A stretch of 64,000 bases of DNA from Lamellibrachia satsuma. Its lineage: Eukaryota > Annelida > Polychaeta > Sabellida > Siboglinidae. The notes under the pieces are model-generated. The model did not search any database. It worked only from the letters and a program-made list of their open reading frames with translations, and had not been told where the DNA came from. The stretch covers positions 9,196,162 through 9,260,161 of the forward strand of contig BSQZ01000006.1 in assembly GCA_033239005.1 (NCBI GenBank), given 5' to 3'. Made by a program: the position numbers and the translations under genes. This document shows positions 41,978 to 54,136 of this stretch, piece by piece (positions within the stretch are counted from its first letter, which is position 1; the number at the start of each line of letters is the position of its first letter).

Positions 41978-43685
41978 CGAGAAATGGCGACTAGTACAGT
42001 GCGGATCGCGATTCCTCACAGACACCGAGAGTCGTTACGCCATGGTAGAGCTAGAGCTGCTAGCTGCTACATGGGCGATGAAAAAGTGTCGCATTCAACT
42101 ACTTGGTATGGAACATTTCGAGCTGGTGGTAGATCACAAACCACTCGTCACTATACTCGATCGCCACCGACTAGACGACGTAGATAACGTTCGCCTTCAA
42201 CGCCTCAAAGAGAAGACATCACTCTTCACGTTCACAACGAGATGGACAAAGGGCAAAGACCACTGCATCCCCGATGCGCTGTCACGTGCCCCGGTCTCAG
42301 ACCCGTCTCCAGACGACCAAGAGGCGGAAGAAGAGGTGGAGCGTCACGTCAGCGCTGTCACCAGAAACTCATCGAGATTGGCAGTAGAGGGCGACCAAGA
42401 AGATCATCTACGCGACCCGATGATTGAGCGATTACGGACGACCTCATCAACTGATGAAAACTACAAATCACTGATCGACAACGTGGAAAGAGGATTTCCG
42501 GCGTCCAGAAGTAGTGCTCACGACAGCATTGCACCGTTTTGGAACATTCGAAACGAGTTGTCAGTCGATGACGGCATAGTCCTATATGGACCACGCATCA
42601 TAGTGCCTAAATCAGAACGACATGAAGTACTCGCGAGACTTCATGACTCACACCAAGGCGTCGACAGAACGAAACGTCGCGCTCGACAAAGCGTCTACTG
42701 GCCGGGAATCAGCAATGACATTGCGACAACAGTCTCCAGTTGCGACAAGTGTCAAGAGCGCCTCCCTTCCCAGCAACGCGAACCGATGAGAGCAGAATCT
42801 CCACCATCGAGGGCATTTGAAGACGTATCTGCAGACTTCTTCAACTACAAAGGCCGCGATTACCTCGTATACGTCGATCGCCTATCTGGATGGCCAGCAG
42901 TCATTCATTTCCCCAAGGGAACCACAACATCTTGTCACACGATCCACGCATGCGCAAGACTCTTCGTAGGTCTCAGCATACCAGTACGCTTCAGGTCTGA
43001 CGGAGGTCCACAGTTCGCGTCGCGTGAATTCCAGCAGTTCCTGAAACGCTGGGATGTTGTGGCCGCACCGTCTACACCTCATTTCGTGCAATCCAACGGC
43101 CACGCCGAATCCGCAGTGAAAGCCGTCAAAAAGCTTATTGCTACAACGACCGTGAGAGGCGACTTGGATGACGAAAACTTTCAGCGAGGACTATTGGAGT
43201 ATCGTAACACTCCTCGTGTCGGAGGTCTTTCTCCAGCGCAGATCTTATTCGGACACCCACTACGATCAGCAATGCCTGCACATCGCAAATCCTTCGCGAA
43301 AGAATGGCAGCAGACAGCTGATGATTATAACGCACGCTGTAGCCAATCACACGCACACGTTGAGCAGCGCTACAACGAACACTCTCATGCTTTACCGCCG
43401 CTACGGTTGAGTACACATGTCAGAGTACAAAACCCAATCTCGAAGAGATGGGACAGACAAGGCATCATCATCGGCATTGGGCGACATCGTGACTATCACG
43501 TCAAACTTCCCAGTGGCCGAGTCTACTGGAGGAATCGTCGTTTCCTGAGAACAACGAGATCGTCATCGGACGATGACGACAACGCTGACGACAGCGAATC
43601 ACATCACGACGACAGCGATGAATCGCAAACCGCGATTCACAGCGCACCACGTCGAAGTACACGTCGGCGAACTCCCAGAAAATGA
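41928..43685 (+). CDS. RNase H C-terminus and integrase of the LTR element
   Basis: It overlaps the previous frame after a one-base shift. RNase H residues continue with [16 protein letters not shown] and [10 protein letters not shown]. Integrase shows an HHCC zinc finger ([16 protein letters not shown]) and a complete DDE core: Asp 42,834-42,836, Asp 42,999-43,001 and Glu 43,107-43,109, with 35 residues between the last two. A GPY/F-like C-terminus ([18 protein letters not shown]) and an acidic/basic tail follow. There is no chromodomain. The N-terminal part before about 41,970 is read in the wrong frame. Confidence 0.88.
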   Translation: MLHDEKAWATHCCKKHDEKWRLVQCGSRFLTDTESRYAMVELELLAATWAMKKCRIQLLGMEHFELVVDHKPLVTILDRHRLDDVDNVRLQRLKEKTSLFTFTTRWTKGKDHCIPDALSRAPVSDPSPDDQEAEEEVERHVSAVTRNSSRLAVEGDQEDHLRDPMIERLRTTSSTDENYKSLIDNVERGFPASRSSAHDSIAPFWNIRNELSVDDGIVLYGPRIIVPKSERHEVLARLHDSHQGVDRTKRRARQSVYWPGISNDIATTVSSCDKCQERLPSQQREPMRAESPPSRAFEDVSADFFNYKGRDYLVYVDRLSGWPAVIHFPKGTTTSCHTIHACARLFVGLSIPVRFRSDGGPQFASREFQQFLKRWDVVAAPSTPHFVQSNGHAESAVKAVKKLIATTTVRGDLDDENFQRGLLEYRNTPRVGGLSPAQILFGHPLRSAMPAHRKSFAKEWQQTADDYNARCSQSHAHVEQRYNEHSHALPPLRLSTHVRVQNPISKRWDRQGIIIGIGRHRDYHVKLPSGRVYWRNRRFLRTTRSSSDDDDNADDSESHHDDSDESQTAIHSAPRRSTRRRTPRK

Positions 43686-43734
43686 CAATCAATTTAAAGT
43701 AAAGTCTATAACTCTTACTACAAGACACAGACTT

Positions 43735-43751
43735 TAAAAGAAAGGAGGGAA
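43735..43751 (+). promoter_or_regulatory. Polypurine tract
   Basis: AAAAGAAAGGAGGGAA lies directly before the 3' LTR. Confidence 0.8.
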
Positions 43752-43752
43752 T

Positions 43753-43930
43753 TGGTGTGGTCTCCCTATATGTGACACCCCTAGGACTGAACCCCTTATT
43801 TGGTTTAAGGTTCACTTCCGGCTTTTGACCTACAATTATATCAACAGCTATTCTCAACCGTTCTTACAATAAACCTCTTCTACAATAGTAACTGTGACTG
43901 GTGAGTACTATTGTATCAGAAAACATAACA
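43753..43930 (+). repeat. 3' LTR
   Basis: 178 bp, one difference from the 5' LTR. AATAAA at 43,868-43,873. Confidence 0.92.
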
Positions 43931-43997
43931 TAAGTGATGTAAATAATCTTATTTCCTGTGAATAGTTAAACCATTTGTAAGTGCACAGTGCAAATAA

Positions 43998-44675
43998 TGT
44001 CTGGTCCACCGCCTTGAGTTGGTCCAACACTCGGCGGCCAGAGTTGTCCTACGAATTAGGCGGGGTGATCGGGGTAGCAGGACGACAGCACTGAATCATC
44101 TCTACTGGTTGCCGATGAAGTTGCACGTTGAGTACGAACTACTCGTTCTTGTATTCCACGACCGGACGCCGGCGTACCTGGCCTCGCTGCTCATGCCACA
44201 CGTACCGCTGTTCCCCGCCGCACCGGCCGCCGTTATTTCTCGCTTGCTGGGCCGACCCTATGGAACGCACTACCCGAAGAACGCGGCTGATCGAGGACAT
44301 GAACACTTTCAAAACTCGTCATTAAACACGCTATTTCAGCTCGCCTAATAATCTTTGTATGTTACACATTATATTACGACAATACATTTAATTATTTGTA
44401 ATTGACAACTAATATTTTATTGTCTAGCTATTTATTAATTTATTTATTTTATAAATTTAAAAAATATATATTTATTTAACTACCAATGGCACTATATACT
44501 TTTGTGAGTTGTTTAGTTTGTCTAGTTCAGTTTGGTTTAGCCAAGTTTTAGAAATGTTGAATGTATTATTATTATTATTTATATTTTAGCAGTTTAGTTT
44601 TGTAAACACTACTAAACAGAGTTTTACTTTGGATTTTAGTGTACTAATAAAGTTATAAAGTTATTATTATTGATT
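43998..44675 (+). mobile_element. LINE 3' end (CR1/L2-like), 5'-truncated
   Basis: Encodes VQHSAARVVLRIRRGDR, LNHLYWLPMKLHVEYELLVL, YLASLLMPHVPL and, after a frameshift, SLAGPTLWNALPEERG. This is the canonical ORF2 C-terminus. The 3' side is AT-rich and ends in AATAAAGTTATAAAGTTATT and TTATTATTATT, a plausible LINE tail. Confidence 0.8.
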
Positions 44676-44679
44676 ATGA

Positions 44680-45520
44680 AGGTATTTGTGCATTTTTTGC
44701 ATAAACAATATGATAGCGTTTCAATCTTTATCTCACAGAATATACTTTCATGTCTACTATTTCAACCTTTCTTCATTTGTATTGCATTATTAGCAAAAGA
44801 AACAGCACTGGCTTTGTAAGAAGTTCAATTCAGAGAATATAACTACGTCATGTTTTGGTTTAAGAAAATCGCTTTCACTTGAATAACTGCCCCAGCACTA
44901 GATCAGACAAATTTGAAATACTGGCTGTATCAGTAAATACATTTTGGAGATATTTTATAAAGCACAACTTCCCACCGATGAAGTTACAAACACCTTTTAA
45001 TATCAGGAGTAGTTAAATGGGAAATGATGTCAGGACTCGTTTGCATGCATAGATATTCGGACAGTGTATATATGAATTATGTTTGTGTATCGTATGTTTT
45101 GTGTGCCATATATTTATCCATTAAGAGAAAAGTACATTAATTTAGCCAGATGTACCCTGTGCACAGAGTTACACCCCATGGAGACGAAGTCATTCAGCAA
45201 ACAATGCAAATTTTGCTGGTACAGTGTATTTACTCCAATCTTAGATAAAAGTTTGGATGAAATGGGTGACGCCCACGTCAAAGAAGCCAACAGAGCCATG
45301 TACCACATGGAACAATGCCTATGATTGGTGACAATTAAACTTGTAGGCCCCCATTATATAATTATTATATACATTATTCCACCGCATTATCTAAACAAAA
45401 TTATAGTCATTCCCACCCATTCCCATATAAAGGTACAAAATAATAATAATTCAACATCAGTGTTCTGTTGACTTAATATGGTGCACATTCTATTACATGA
45501 TGAAAACGTTACATGGTCTC
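44680..45520. other. No supported gene
   Basis: AT-rich sequence upstream of the plus-strand small-exon copy. A frame at 45,079-45,324 contains CTLCTELHP and CKFCW pairs but has no splice support or known match. Confidence 0.35.
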
Positions 45521-45524
45521 ACAG

Positions 45525-46151
45525 GTAAATATTATTCAATCCGTTACACAGCCTCCGTATCCCACAGACAGTGGTCCAGTGGCACTTCCTCATAATCTAA
45601 TAAATTACACGGTATGTCAAAAATATTGCCATATAGAGTATCAAAATGCTGGGTTTGGATAGATGCCACATCGTCTAACAGACATGGAGTCAAGTGTATG
45701 TCTACAGCTGTACTTGATTGTATTTAAACACATTTAGATTATTTTATGTTTTTATATCAAAAGTATTTATATTTTATAGTACACAGGTCTCTGCTTAATA
45801 TGGTCACTTCGAGCCACAGCAATTTGATTACATTCAATTGATGATTCATATAAGCCACACATTTTAATACAGCAGGAATATGGAATGAGTCTTCTGTTTC
45901 AGCCAATATATTTGTTTCTACTAAATATCTGACTCTGTTATTCACAATTCCACAGTAGTTGAAATTAAAGTCTTGTTTCATACAGGTTTGAAATCAGTCT
46001 TGTAAAAAACCTGAGGCACATAAAACATATGGCACAGATATTCATAGCACTATGTTAAATATATACAATTGCCATGTATATATTTTTTTATCTTAAACCT
46101 GCATATTGATGCACAGTAATTACAGAACAATGCGTTTTACATTATGAAGTA

Positions 46152-46207
<56 letters not shown>

Positions 46208-47452
46208 TAGAATTACTATTTTTATAAAACATTACTATGCTATATCCATATTTCATTTAATTTCTCCTGACATTTTGAAACCGACATATTGAGGTTCAAA
46301 TATAAAGATATCGAATGATGACCATTCCATGTTAGTTTTCTCTCTATTTATGGTGCATATTCTATGACACATGATAAAAACCTTGTCTTGTCACAGGTAA
46401 ATGTTATTTATTCTGTTTCACAGGTACCGTATCCTACAGGCAGTGGTGCAGTGCCACAACCTGATCATTCGGTAAGTTGTATAGTAGAATTATTGCATAT
46501 AGAGTACAGGTATACCAGTATGCCAGAAGTGGAGTCAAGTGTATGTGTACTTTGTTGTATTAAGCACATTTTTATATAATTTTACCTGTTATAGTCTAGC
46601 AAGTTCTGTCAGAAGTATTGCAGTATAGAATATCAGAAAGTTGGCTATGTGTAAATGCAGCATCATCTATCAAGCGCGAAATCAGGCATATGTGTACTTG
46701 ATTGTATTTAAGCACATTTTGATATCAAAGGCATTTTGCATTTCTAGTACTTACCCTACAAATTATATTAATATTTATGGGCATTGTATTTGCAAAAAAA
46801 AATAATTGCAAACCTGTAGTGGTTTACTTTCATCATAGCAAGAACTAATTTACAGATCTGATTTGTTTGTGTTGGTTTCTTCCTTGATTTAACAGCTGTC
46901 CCTCTACCTTCTGGGGTGGGTGCTAACCCCAGGCACCAAGGAAGATTTGGCATCGTTCTTGAGATATTCTCTGTCCCTAACGGTAACAATTTCCTCAGGA
47001 AGATCGTACCAGAGGCATGAGGTGGCTATATATAAAGGTTACAACTGACATATTTAGGTTCAAATACAGGGTGTGTATATATGTATAAAATTATAACCAT
47101 GTATTAAATATTACTGTTTTGTCAATTTAATATGGTGCATATTCTATGACACGTGATGAAAACCTTGTCTCACAGGTAAACGTTTTTCATTCTGTTTCAC
47201 AGGCTCCGTTTGCTACAGACAATAGTCCAATGGCAAATCTTCATGATCTACAGTGTATATTTCCCATGATCTTATTAATTTTTGCAAAAGTGATAATTGC
47301 CCTGGTGTGGCAATGGAAGTAGATATCAAAAGATAGCAAGCAAACGTGTATGAACGTTTACCTATTCTATACTAAGTTCCTCTACTTACACTTGTCTTTG
47401 TTGTTTCTTTCAGAGCCTGTCGTTAAACCTGCCTCCAACTTCTTACCATTGA
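45525..47452 (+). CDS. Partial inverted copy of the small-exon cassette gene
   Basis: Four predicted exons on the plus strand. Exon 1, 45,525-45,611, is VNIIQSVTQ plus PPYPTDSGPVALPHNLINYT, donor gtatgt. Exon 2, 46,397-46,471, is VNVIYSVSQ plus [16 protein letters not shown], donor gtaagt. Exon 3, from 47,176, is VNVFHSVSQ plus APFATDNSPMANLHDL, with no clear donor. The terminal exon, 47,414-47,452, is SLSLNLPPTSYH and a stop. Exons and flanking introns match the minus-strand locus at 54.9-61.1 kb in inverted orientation. The missing donor and absent upstream exons suggest a decayed or partial gene. Function unknown. Confidence 0.45.
46151..46206. repeat. (TA)n microsatellite
   Basis: About 28 TA units in the intron between exons 1 and 2 of the plus-strand copy. 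Confidence 0.95.
46895..47015 (-). mobile_element. LINE tail relic (same family as 1,607-2,737)
   Basis: On the minus strand, ..TGGTACGATCTTCCTGAGGA, CCTTGGTGCCTGGGG and GGTAGAGGGACAGCTG match the 77-bp unit and LINE tail near 1,900-2,030. Confidence 0.6.
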
Positions 47453-48199
47453 CAGCTTGCTCTCGGTCAAATCACCATCCAACGAGTCCGGCCCTGGATG
47501 TTGCCGTGCATGCGTGATATACCAAGGAACGGTTATTATCGGTGGGGGTATTATCCCTTTGTGGACACTGGTCAGAGGACAGGTGTTGTGCATATCATCA
47601 TTGCGGTATGCTGGAAGAATGCAGAAAGACAATGATTGACATTTCGAAGCAAGTTAGAGGAAGTCATCCGGCATGTGGAGCTAGAAGCAGCGCTATTGGT
47701 GGCTGGCCACTTGAATGACGGAGACAGAATGGTGAGGAGACGGTAGAAAAATATGGCACACGAAACTGGGACAATATCTGGTAGAGGTGCCTGCCAGAAA
47801 TCAGTTCCTTCCATCAGAGGGAGACCCACAGTAAGCTACGTGAACGGGAGCAATAGGACGGAGACCAATCTGCTGATAGTCCGAAACAGAACAGGGTTGG
47901 AGATGGCAAGGTTCTGTGGGAGAGCTTATAACAAGCCATTAGTTTTTGAAGGGTGGATAGGTGGGGCAGACATAGGCTATACAACTCTATACGTTTTGCA
48001 ACATTGTTTATATTATGATTATATCTTACTAAAAATGACTTCAGTTAGACTTATATTTTAATACATGATTTTCAAAACTTCGCATATGAGACCAGAATAA
48101 ATTCACAGACTGCCAACATCATGTGTATTGCTCTTTGGGAACCCCATTAAACATCCAAATATTTAAATTGCTTTCACCACATGCGATTACAGGTGCTAC

Positions 48200-49740
48200 C
48201 TAGGTAAGACTGGTGGGCTTATCCAGCTTAGTCTTGCTTATCCGACTCTCGCCCGCCTTCTGAACCCGCGGGCGTAGTCTCGTTGTTACCCACGCAAGGT
48301 TTTGTATTTTTGTTGTTGTTGATCTACCTGTTCTCCGAGGGCCACCTGGCTTCCAGAGCAGGACTTCGTTGGCAACTTCGTCATGATACATCACATGCAT
48401 GCCATGCCGGACGAAGACGCCATTGTTTATGGTTGCGCCACGACGCGGTTAGGGTTTTCCGCAAGATTCTTGTGTAGCTGCCATCCAGTGTTAGCGACCA
48501 TGAATCGCATCCATATATCAGGATCCTAAAAATCTTCAGTTTGGTGAATCTGCAGATGGGCGCTCTCCAAACTTTGTTAAGGGCGTCAACTGCCGCCCAT
48601 GCATGGGCTTTACGACACTGGATGCAATGTTGTGAGTTTGTGTAGAAATCCGAGATATTAAAAATCCTCTACTTCTCAATTTGACTCCCATCTGACGAGT
48701 GTACACTATCATTAGCAGACGGGTTGATATGCATGTACATCGTTTTACTTGGATTGAGAAATATATTTGGAAGCACTTTCCACTGAATGAAGTAAACGTT
48801 CTGCTTCTTGTAACATGTCGGCGAACAGAGCGATGTCATCGGCTTAATCCAGATCAGCGAGACGGCAGGCTGGATGTATGGTGCTTCTCTGTCATTCTCT
48901 GCCATCAGTCACAGTTCTTATAGCGTAGACTGGTGAACAGATATGGGGCGAGAGGGTCTCCTACGAGAACTAATGTGTTAATCTTGACATTTGTAGTTTC
49001 CCCTTGAGGAGTTAGTATGACTACAGAGGTGCTTTCATACATTACCTTTGTGGCTTTGACGATCCTTTCTGATATGCCATACGCATGATGAATCCGGAAC
49101 AGTTTGTTTCTTTCCACTGAGTCAAAGGCTGTTTTCTCATTTCCTCGATGATGCTTTTAAGAATAAGAATCTGCGAAGATATAGATCGTAGGGGTCTAAA
49201 TCAGTTCTGGTTTGGGCGTAAGATCTTTTCTTTCTCAGGTCAAATTCTATTAAGCAGGAATCGATTGTAGACCTTTGTAGCAGTCGGTGTTAGACTTATT
49301 CCACGATAGTTTTCAGGAAGTGTCAGGTATCCTTTCTTACATATTGGTACGATACCCGAGAGCCCCCATTCCGGTGGTCTATTCCGTAAGTACGATACCC
49401 GAGAGCCCCCATTCCGGTGGTCTATTCCGTAAGTACGATACCCGAGAGTCCCCATTCCGCTGGTCTATTCCGTAAGTACGATACCCGAGAGTCCCCATTC
49501 CGGTGGTCTATTCCCTAAGTATGTTTTGTTGTAGAACTTAAATAAATCTTTCCTTAACTTGGGTAGTGGCCACACTTCAATGGGAATGCCATTTAGTCCT
49601 CGGGATTTACCAAGTTTCGTTTGTCTGATGGCTATGTTGACTTGAGAAGGTGTCGGTATCAATGTTGGGGTTGATCTCACAGATCGGATCCACTGGGTGG
49701 GTGGAAGTGCTCGTACTATCTGAAGACAGCAGTTGTTTGA
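48200..49740 (-). mobile_element. LINE ORF2 fragment (RTE/Jockey-like), degraded
   Basis: Minus-strand blocks in order: QVNIAIRQTKLGKSRGLNGI, EWGLSGIVPICKKGY, ENYRGISLTPTATKVYNRFL, LFRIHHAYGISERIVKATK, NPSKTMYMHINPSANDSVHS, TLDGSYTRILRKTL and NEVLLWKPGGPRRTGRSTTT. These are RT fingers/palm and C-terminal landmarks of an RTE/Jockey-like ORF2, broken by frameshifts and stops. A 43-bp unit has expanded inside the RT region. Confidence 0.8.
49347..49519 (+). repeat. 43-bp tandem repeat inside LINE RT, 4 copies
   Basis: The unit GTACGATACCCGAGAGCCCC + CATTCCGGTGGTCTATTCCG + TAA recurs at exactly 43 bp. On the minus strand each copy re-encodes PPEWGLSGIV. Confidence 0.92.
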
Positions 49741-49852
49741 AGTGAGTTTCCACTGTAAGTATATGTTTTCAAACTCCGTGTGGTGTCAGTAAAATCATTT
49801 ACTGGCTTTATCAGCTTAAGTATTGCCTTGTTGTGCTGGATATTACTTGAAC

Positions 49853-50033
49853 CGAGACATTAGGAACTGGTGACATTGAGTATCCAGCAGTATGTAGCGA
49901 GACATTAGGAACTGGTGACATTGAGTATCCAGCAGTATGTAGCGAGACATTAGGAACTGGTGACATTGAGTATCCAGCAGTATGTAGCGAGACATTAGGA
50001 ACTGGTGACATTGAGTATCCAGCAGTATGTAGC
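49853..50033 (-). repeat. 45-bp tandem repeat, 4 copies
   Basis: Identical units at 45-bp spacing (CGAGACATTAGGAACTGGTG + ACATTGAGTATCCAGCAGTA + TGTAG). The minus strand reads LHTAGYSMSPVPNVS four times. There is no other evidence that it is coding. Confidence 0.92.
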
Positions 50034-50039
50034 AAGGAA

Positions 50040-50440
50040 GCCTTTATCGTGCACTAGCCGAACTGCATGGCGTTGCACAAGACAAAACGCAACCACAGCT
50101 AGAGCGTATGAAATAACGGTTGTTTATAAACACAAACACGCCCCTTTTAGGGTCCATTCTATATACATCCTCGACAGACTCTACGTCAGTGCTGCAGAAA
50201 GCAAATAACATCTGATGACAAATGAGACAGGAATGACAGAAGAAATCTCCACGTTAAACTCAAACTCAATAAATATACTAAAATAAACACTTCATGTTTG
50301 TAACTGACAGCTAACTACAAATAAGTAATCTCTTCGTAATTCAGAACGTTCCGAACATAAAGTCACAGGGAAAAGTTACAGAACCGTTACAGGGAATAAA
50401 GACAACAATATTATATTTACAAATAAAAAACACGGACGAT
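50040..50440. other. No supported gene
   Basis: Unique sequence between the 45-bp array and the first CR1-like fragment. Confidence 0.4.
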
Positions 50441-50449
50441 ATCACACAT

Positions 50450-51010
50450 AGCCCTCCTGAGATGTGTCAATTTAAAAAAAAAATCACACTGCTAGCATTT
50501 ACATAATCTGTAGATAATTTGTTCCATTAATGTATTGTCCTCTGTGAGAAGAGTACTTCCTGATATCCAATCTACACTGATCCTTTACTAATGTCACCTC
50601 GTGTCCTGTAATTTTACTATGTTTCTTGAGTGAGACAAACATATTTCTATAAATAGTTTCATACCAATCCAAATCTAAACAAAATTAAATTTGATCTCTA
50701 AACCTCCTTGCTTCTAGGGTTGTTAAACCACATTGTTTTAGGCGTTCTTCATAACTAAGTTCTCTCAGTTCTGGAATGAGTTTAGTTTATATATTCTGTA
50801 TTCGGTCAAGCGTATCTATATCATTCTTACGATTTCGTCTCCAAGCGTGTATGCAATATTCTAAATGTGGTCTAACTATTGCTTTATACAGAGGTATAAT
50901 TAGATCTTTTTCCTTATATGTTATATTTCTCCTATTCAACCCAATAATTTAATTACCTTTTGATGCTGCAATACCACACTGCTCTGAAACTTTCATATTA
51001 GCACGTTAAG
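50450..51010 (-). mobile_element. CR1-like LINE 3' fragment, older copy
   Basis: Runs parallel to 51,180-51,740. Both carry blocks such as TTGTCCTCTGTGAGAA, GTTGTTAAACCA and GCAATATTCTAAATGTGGTC. The minus strand is a degraded CR1 ORF2 C-terminus. Confidence 0.7.
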
Positions 51011-51059
51011 TTAGAAAATGACATCTAAGAAAATGTTGTCGTCAACAAACCGGGAATAT

Positions 51060-52200
51060 TTAACAAGACAAGATTTAACAAGATTGCCATCCCAAACAAC
51101 AAGTTCCAGATGGCAAGTGGACAAGGAAGCCATTGGCTTATCAAGAGTCCAACAATTTTCTCATCTATGTAGCCCGCCCTTATCAAATATCTGTCAATTC
51201 TATTTTTAAACATATTCACACTACTAGCATTAACACAATCATTTGGCAGTTTGTTCTATTCATTTATCACCCTCTGTGAGAAAGAGTACTTTCTCATGTC
51301 CAACCTACTCTGCTCCTTAACTAATGCTGCTTAGTGTCCTCTGGTTCTACTGCCTTCTTTAAGTTTGAAGAACATATTCCTATCAACATCCTCATAACCG
51401 TTCATTATTTTAAACACCTCTATTTGGTCTCCTCTTAGTCTCCTGGTCTCTAGTGCTGTTAAACCATATTGTAATAAGCGACTTTCGTAACTAAGGTCTC
51501 AATTCTGGAATTATTTTAGTTGCTCTTCGTTGTATTCTTTCAAGCTTGCCTATGTCCTTTTTATGATACGGCCTCCATGCCTGAATACAATATTCCAAAT
51601 GTGGTCTATCTATTGCTTTGTACAGGGCTACAATTAGCTGTTTCTCCTTATACATGATAGTTCTCCTAATTAGCGCTAGAATTTGATTTCCTTTCGAAGC
51701 AGCAATCCCACATTGCTCTGAAACTTTCATGTCAGCACTAAATGTTTCTCCTAAGTCCTTTTTTGTGTGGTTCTACCTAGTACAGCATCCCCCATTTTAT
51801 ATTCTTTGTCCATGTTTCCATGTCCTATGTGTATACAATTACACTTCCCAAAATTTAATAACATTTGCCATTTTTATGACCATTTAGCTAATTTATCTAG
51901 ATCATCCTTTAAAATGTGTTTATCTGTATCATTAGTAACCTTTGTGAATACTTTTGCGTCATCTGCAAATTTGAGTACTTTGCTTGATATGTCTTCTTCC
52001 AAATCATTTATATATATTAAAAACAGTATAGGACCTAATACTGATCCCTGTGGTACCCCATTCAAAACCGATTTCCAGTTTCAAATCTCACAATCTACTA
52101 TTACTCTGTCTTCTGTGTGCAAGCCACTTTTCTATCCAGTTGATTACATCATTACCTATACCATGGGCTTTTAGTTTAAGTAACAATCTTTGCAGCCATA
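51060..52200 (-). mobile_element. CR1-like LINE fragment with RT catalytic region
   Basis: The minus strand encodes [20 protein letters not shown] and [16 protein letters not shown] (catalytic FADD). VSEQCGIAASKGNQILALIR, RPHLEYCIQAWRPY and KLERIQRRATKIIPELR follow. Order and motifs are CR1. Stops and frameshifts separate the blocks. It lies directly next to the hAT-type element. Confidence 0.85.
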
Positions 52201-52222
52201 CTTAATTTAAGTAACAATCTGT

Positions 52223-52230
52223 GCAGCTAT
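52223..52230 (+). other. hAT-type target site duplication, left
   Basis: GCAGCTAT; the right copy is TCAGCTAT (53,641-53,648), a 7/8 match. Confidence 0.65.
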
Positions 52231-53640
52231 TAGTGCCCTGCGCGGGCCTAGAATTTGATCCCAAGCCCGGCCCGCAATTAGCAGTTTGAGTCCAGGCCCG
52301 GAATAATTTTTCAAGCCCGGCCCGGCCCAGGCCCACAAACTAGAATTTAGGCCCAGGCCCGGCCCGGCCCGACCCAAACCGTGAATGTTTGGCCTAGGCC
52401 CGGCCCAGCCCACAAGTTTCATGCCCAGGCCCGGCCCATACCCACGGGCCAAAGATGGGTAAGCCCGCGGCCCGCTAAGTTTACAGAAGATAAACCTATA
52501 ATCTTATAACAAAGACGAAAAACAAATAAACTGTAAAACAGACTTATTGTTTTATTAAATAAAAAAAACATATATACATATATGGGATGGGGCATAATAT
52601 CCTTAGCTCTTAGTGGAATACTACTCTTATGCTGATGTTCCATAGTGTGCTGGATGAGTTCTAAAAATCCAGCACCACCAACTTCTTCAAAATTACGAAT
52701 ATCCTGAAGAAAAATAAAGAAAAACTTCTTAGTGTCATTACTATTAAATATGATAACATTTGTTATATTTGGCTTTAATGTATTGGCTTGTGGTTAGGGT
52801 AGGATATTTATTTATCTAACCTTGACTTAACCCATATGCAAGCCATAATCCCAATTTATATTGTTAATTGAATTAGCTCAACTAAGTTAACATAATTTAA
52901 TATGATATTTCAATTAAATGTTATCCACTGGCACTGACACCCAGTGGCATTTCCAGCAGGCCTGCAGTCTCTAGCCTGAGACAGACAGGTTGAGACATGT
53001 GTGAATTAGTACAAGTGTGAATGAATTAAGACTGGGGAGAAATACCAGTTACCAACTGGGTTGGGTATTGGGTAGTGGGCTAGTGGCCTAGTGGGCACTT
53101 GGCAGTGGGCAGGTCATTCAGGTGGGAGGGAAGACCTAGACAATGGAATGTCCACTGGTAGGGTCAAAGGGTGATAAGTTGATGGTTAATCATGGCTTGA
53201 TTGCCTCTGCAAATATTTCTAAAGTAAACATTTGGGGCCGGCTACTTCCAGCCAAGTGAACTTATGAGGTCATTACATTCCATGCAAGGTCTCAATTTGC
53301 AACTATATAATACTAAAGAAATAAGTTTAAACATTCATTAACCGGAATTACAATTTATAATAAGTTTTTATTAAATAATAAAGTAATAATCAGTGTTTTG
53401 TATGAATATTTTTATTATGTCCAGGCCCAGCCCAGGCCCGGCCCGGCCCGCTCACACTAGGTCCAGGCCCGGCCCAAGCCCATTGTGTTTAAATTGTTTT
53501 CAGCCCAGGCCCGGCCCGGGCCCACAGTATGTAGGCCCAGGCCCAGCCCAGCCCGCGAAATTATGTAGAGGCCCGGCCTGGCCTGCGGGCTGCAGGCCGG
53601 GCCGGGCTTGGACCCAAAGCCCGGCCCGCGCAGGGCACTA
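52231..53640. mobile_element. hAT-type non-autonomous transposon, 1.41 kb
   Basis: Ends are inverted: TAGTGCCCTGCGCGGGCC at the left and its exact 18-bp complement at the right, with an 8-bp flanking duplication. Subterminal zones (52,255-52,480 and 53,410-53,635) are packed with GGCCCGGCCC motifs in both orientations; in hAT elements, repeated subterminal motifs bind transposase. The AT-rich centre has no recognisable transposase. One minus-strand segment near 52,560-52,703 follows a good acceptor (TTTTTCTTCAG) and reads DIRNFEEVGGAGFLELIQHT, possibly an exon remnant. Confidence 0.75.
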
Positions 53641-53648
53641 TCAGCTAT

Positions 53649-54130
53649 ACTTCACCAGTAATAGAGTTACACGGGGCATTGACAGGCGAACTTTTACTGA
53701 CGAATCCATCAGCGAATATAGACATAAAGCAGTGCTTATATATTATCGGCTACTTTCTACACACTCTAGTAACATATGCTTTTTAAAATATTGGTTTGTT
53801 GTACGTAGTAATTACGACATTATTGAACACACATACACAGTATAGCCTTGACCTATTGCTGGCAAGAGGTCTGTTGCAGATAAATATCCCTAGAGACAAA
53901 ACTTAGGCTAACCCAACATGGTCACTGATTCATCTTCAATGGCCACTTTGATGATGGGATACAATTCCACATGAATACAGAGGATCAACGCAATGTGTCA
54001 AACCACCAAATTGACCACTGAAGATAATTCAGTGGCTAAAAGCCATGCTTAGCTGCAAACAGGTGAAGAAATTCAAATAAAAAAGCATTAATGTCTTCTT
54101 CCTGAATAAATACAATCAGCCATCTAGCTA
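53649..54130. other. No supported gene
   Basis: Unique sequence between the hAT-type element and the SINE. Confidence 0.4.
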
Positions 54131-54136
54131 TGCATA

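Larger units (their letters stand above)
39286..43930 (+). mobile_element. Ty3/gypsy-type LTR retrotransposon, recent but with broken pol
   Basis: A 4.6-kb element with two 178-bp LTRs that begin TG and end CA. I count one difference between them (A/C near 39,353 and 43,820). Order is LTR, primer-binding site, gag with zinc knuckles, aspartic protease, RT, RNase H, integrase, polypurine tract, LTR. RT before integrase places it with Ty3/gypsy. Breaks: an apparent deletion between protease and RT, an in-frame TGA at 41,222, and a one-base frame change in an A-run near 41,966-41,972. It is probably immobile alone despite its young LTRs. Confidence 0.92.

Noticed and set aside
45079..45324. 81-codon frame with two CxxC pairs
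   Set aside because: No splice sites, duplicates or recognised domain support it.
47203..47322. Read-through of small exon 3 into a hydrophobic segment ([19 protein letters not shown])
   Set aside because: The same DNA is intronic at the corresponding minus-strand sites, so the transmembrane look is probably accidental.
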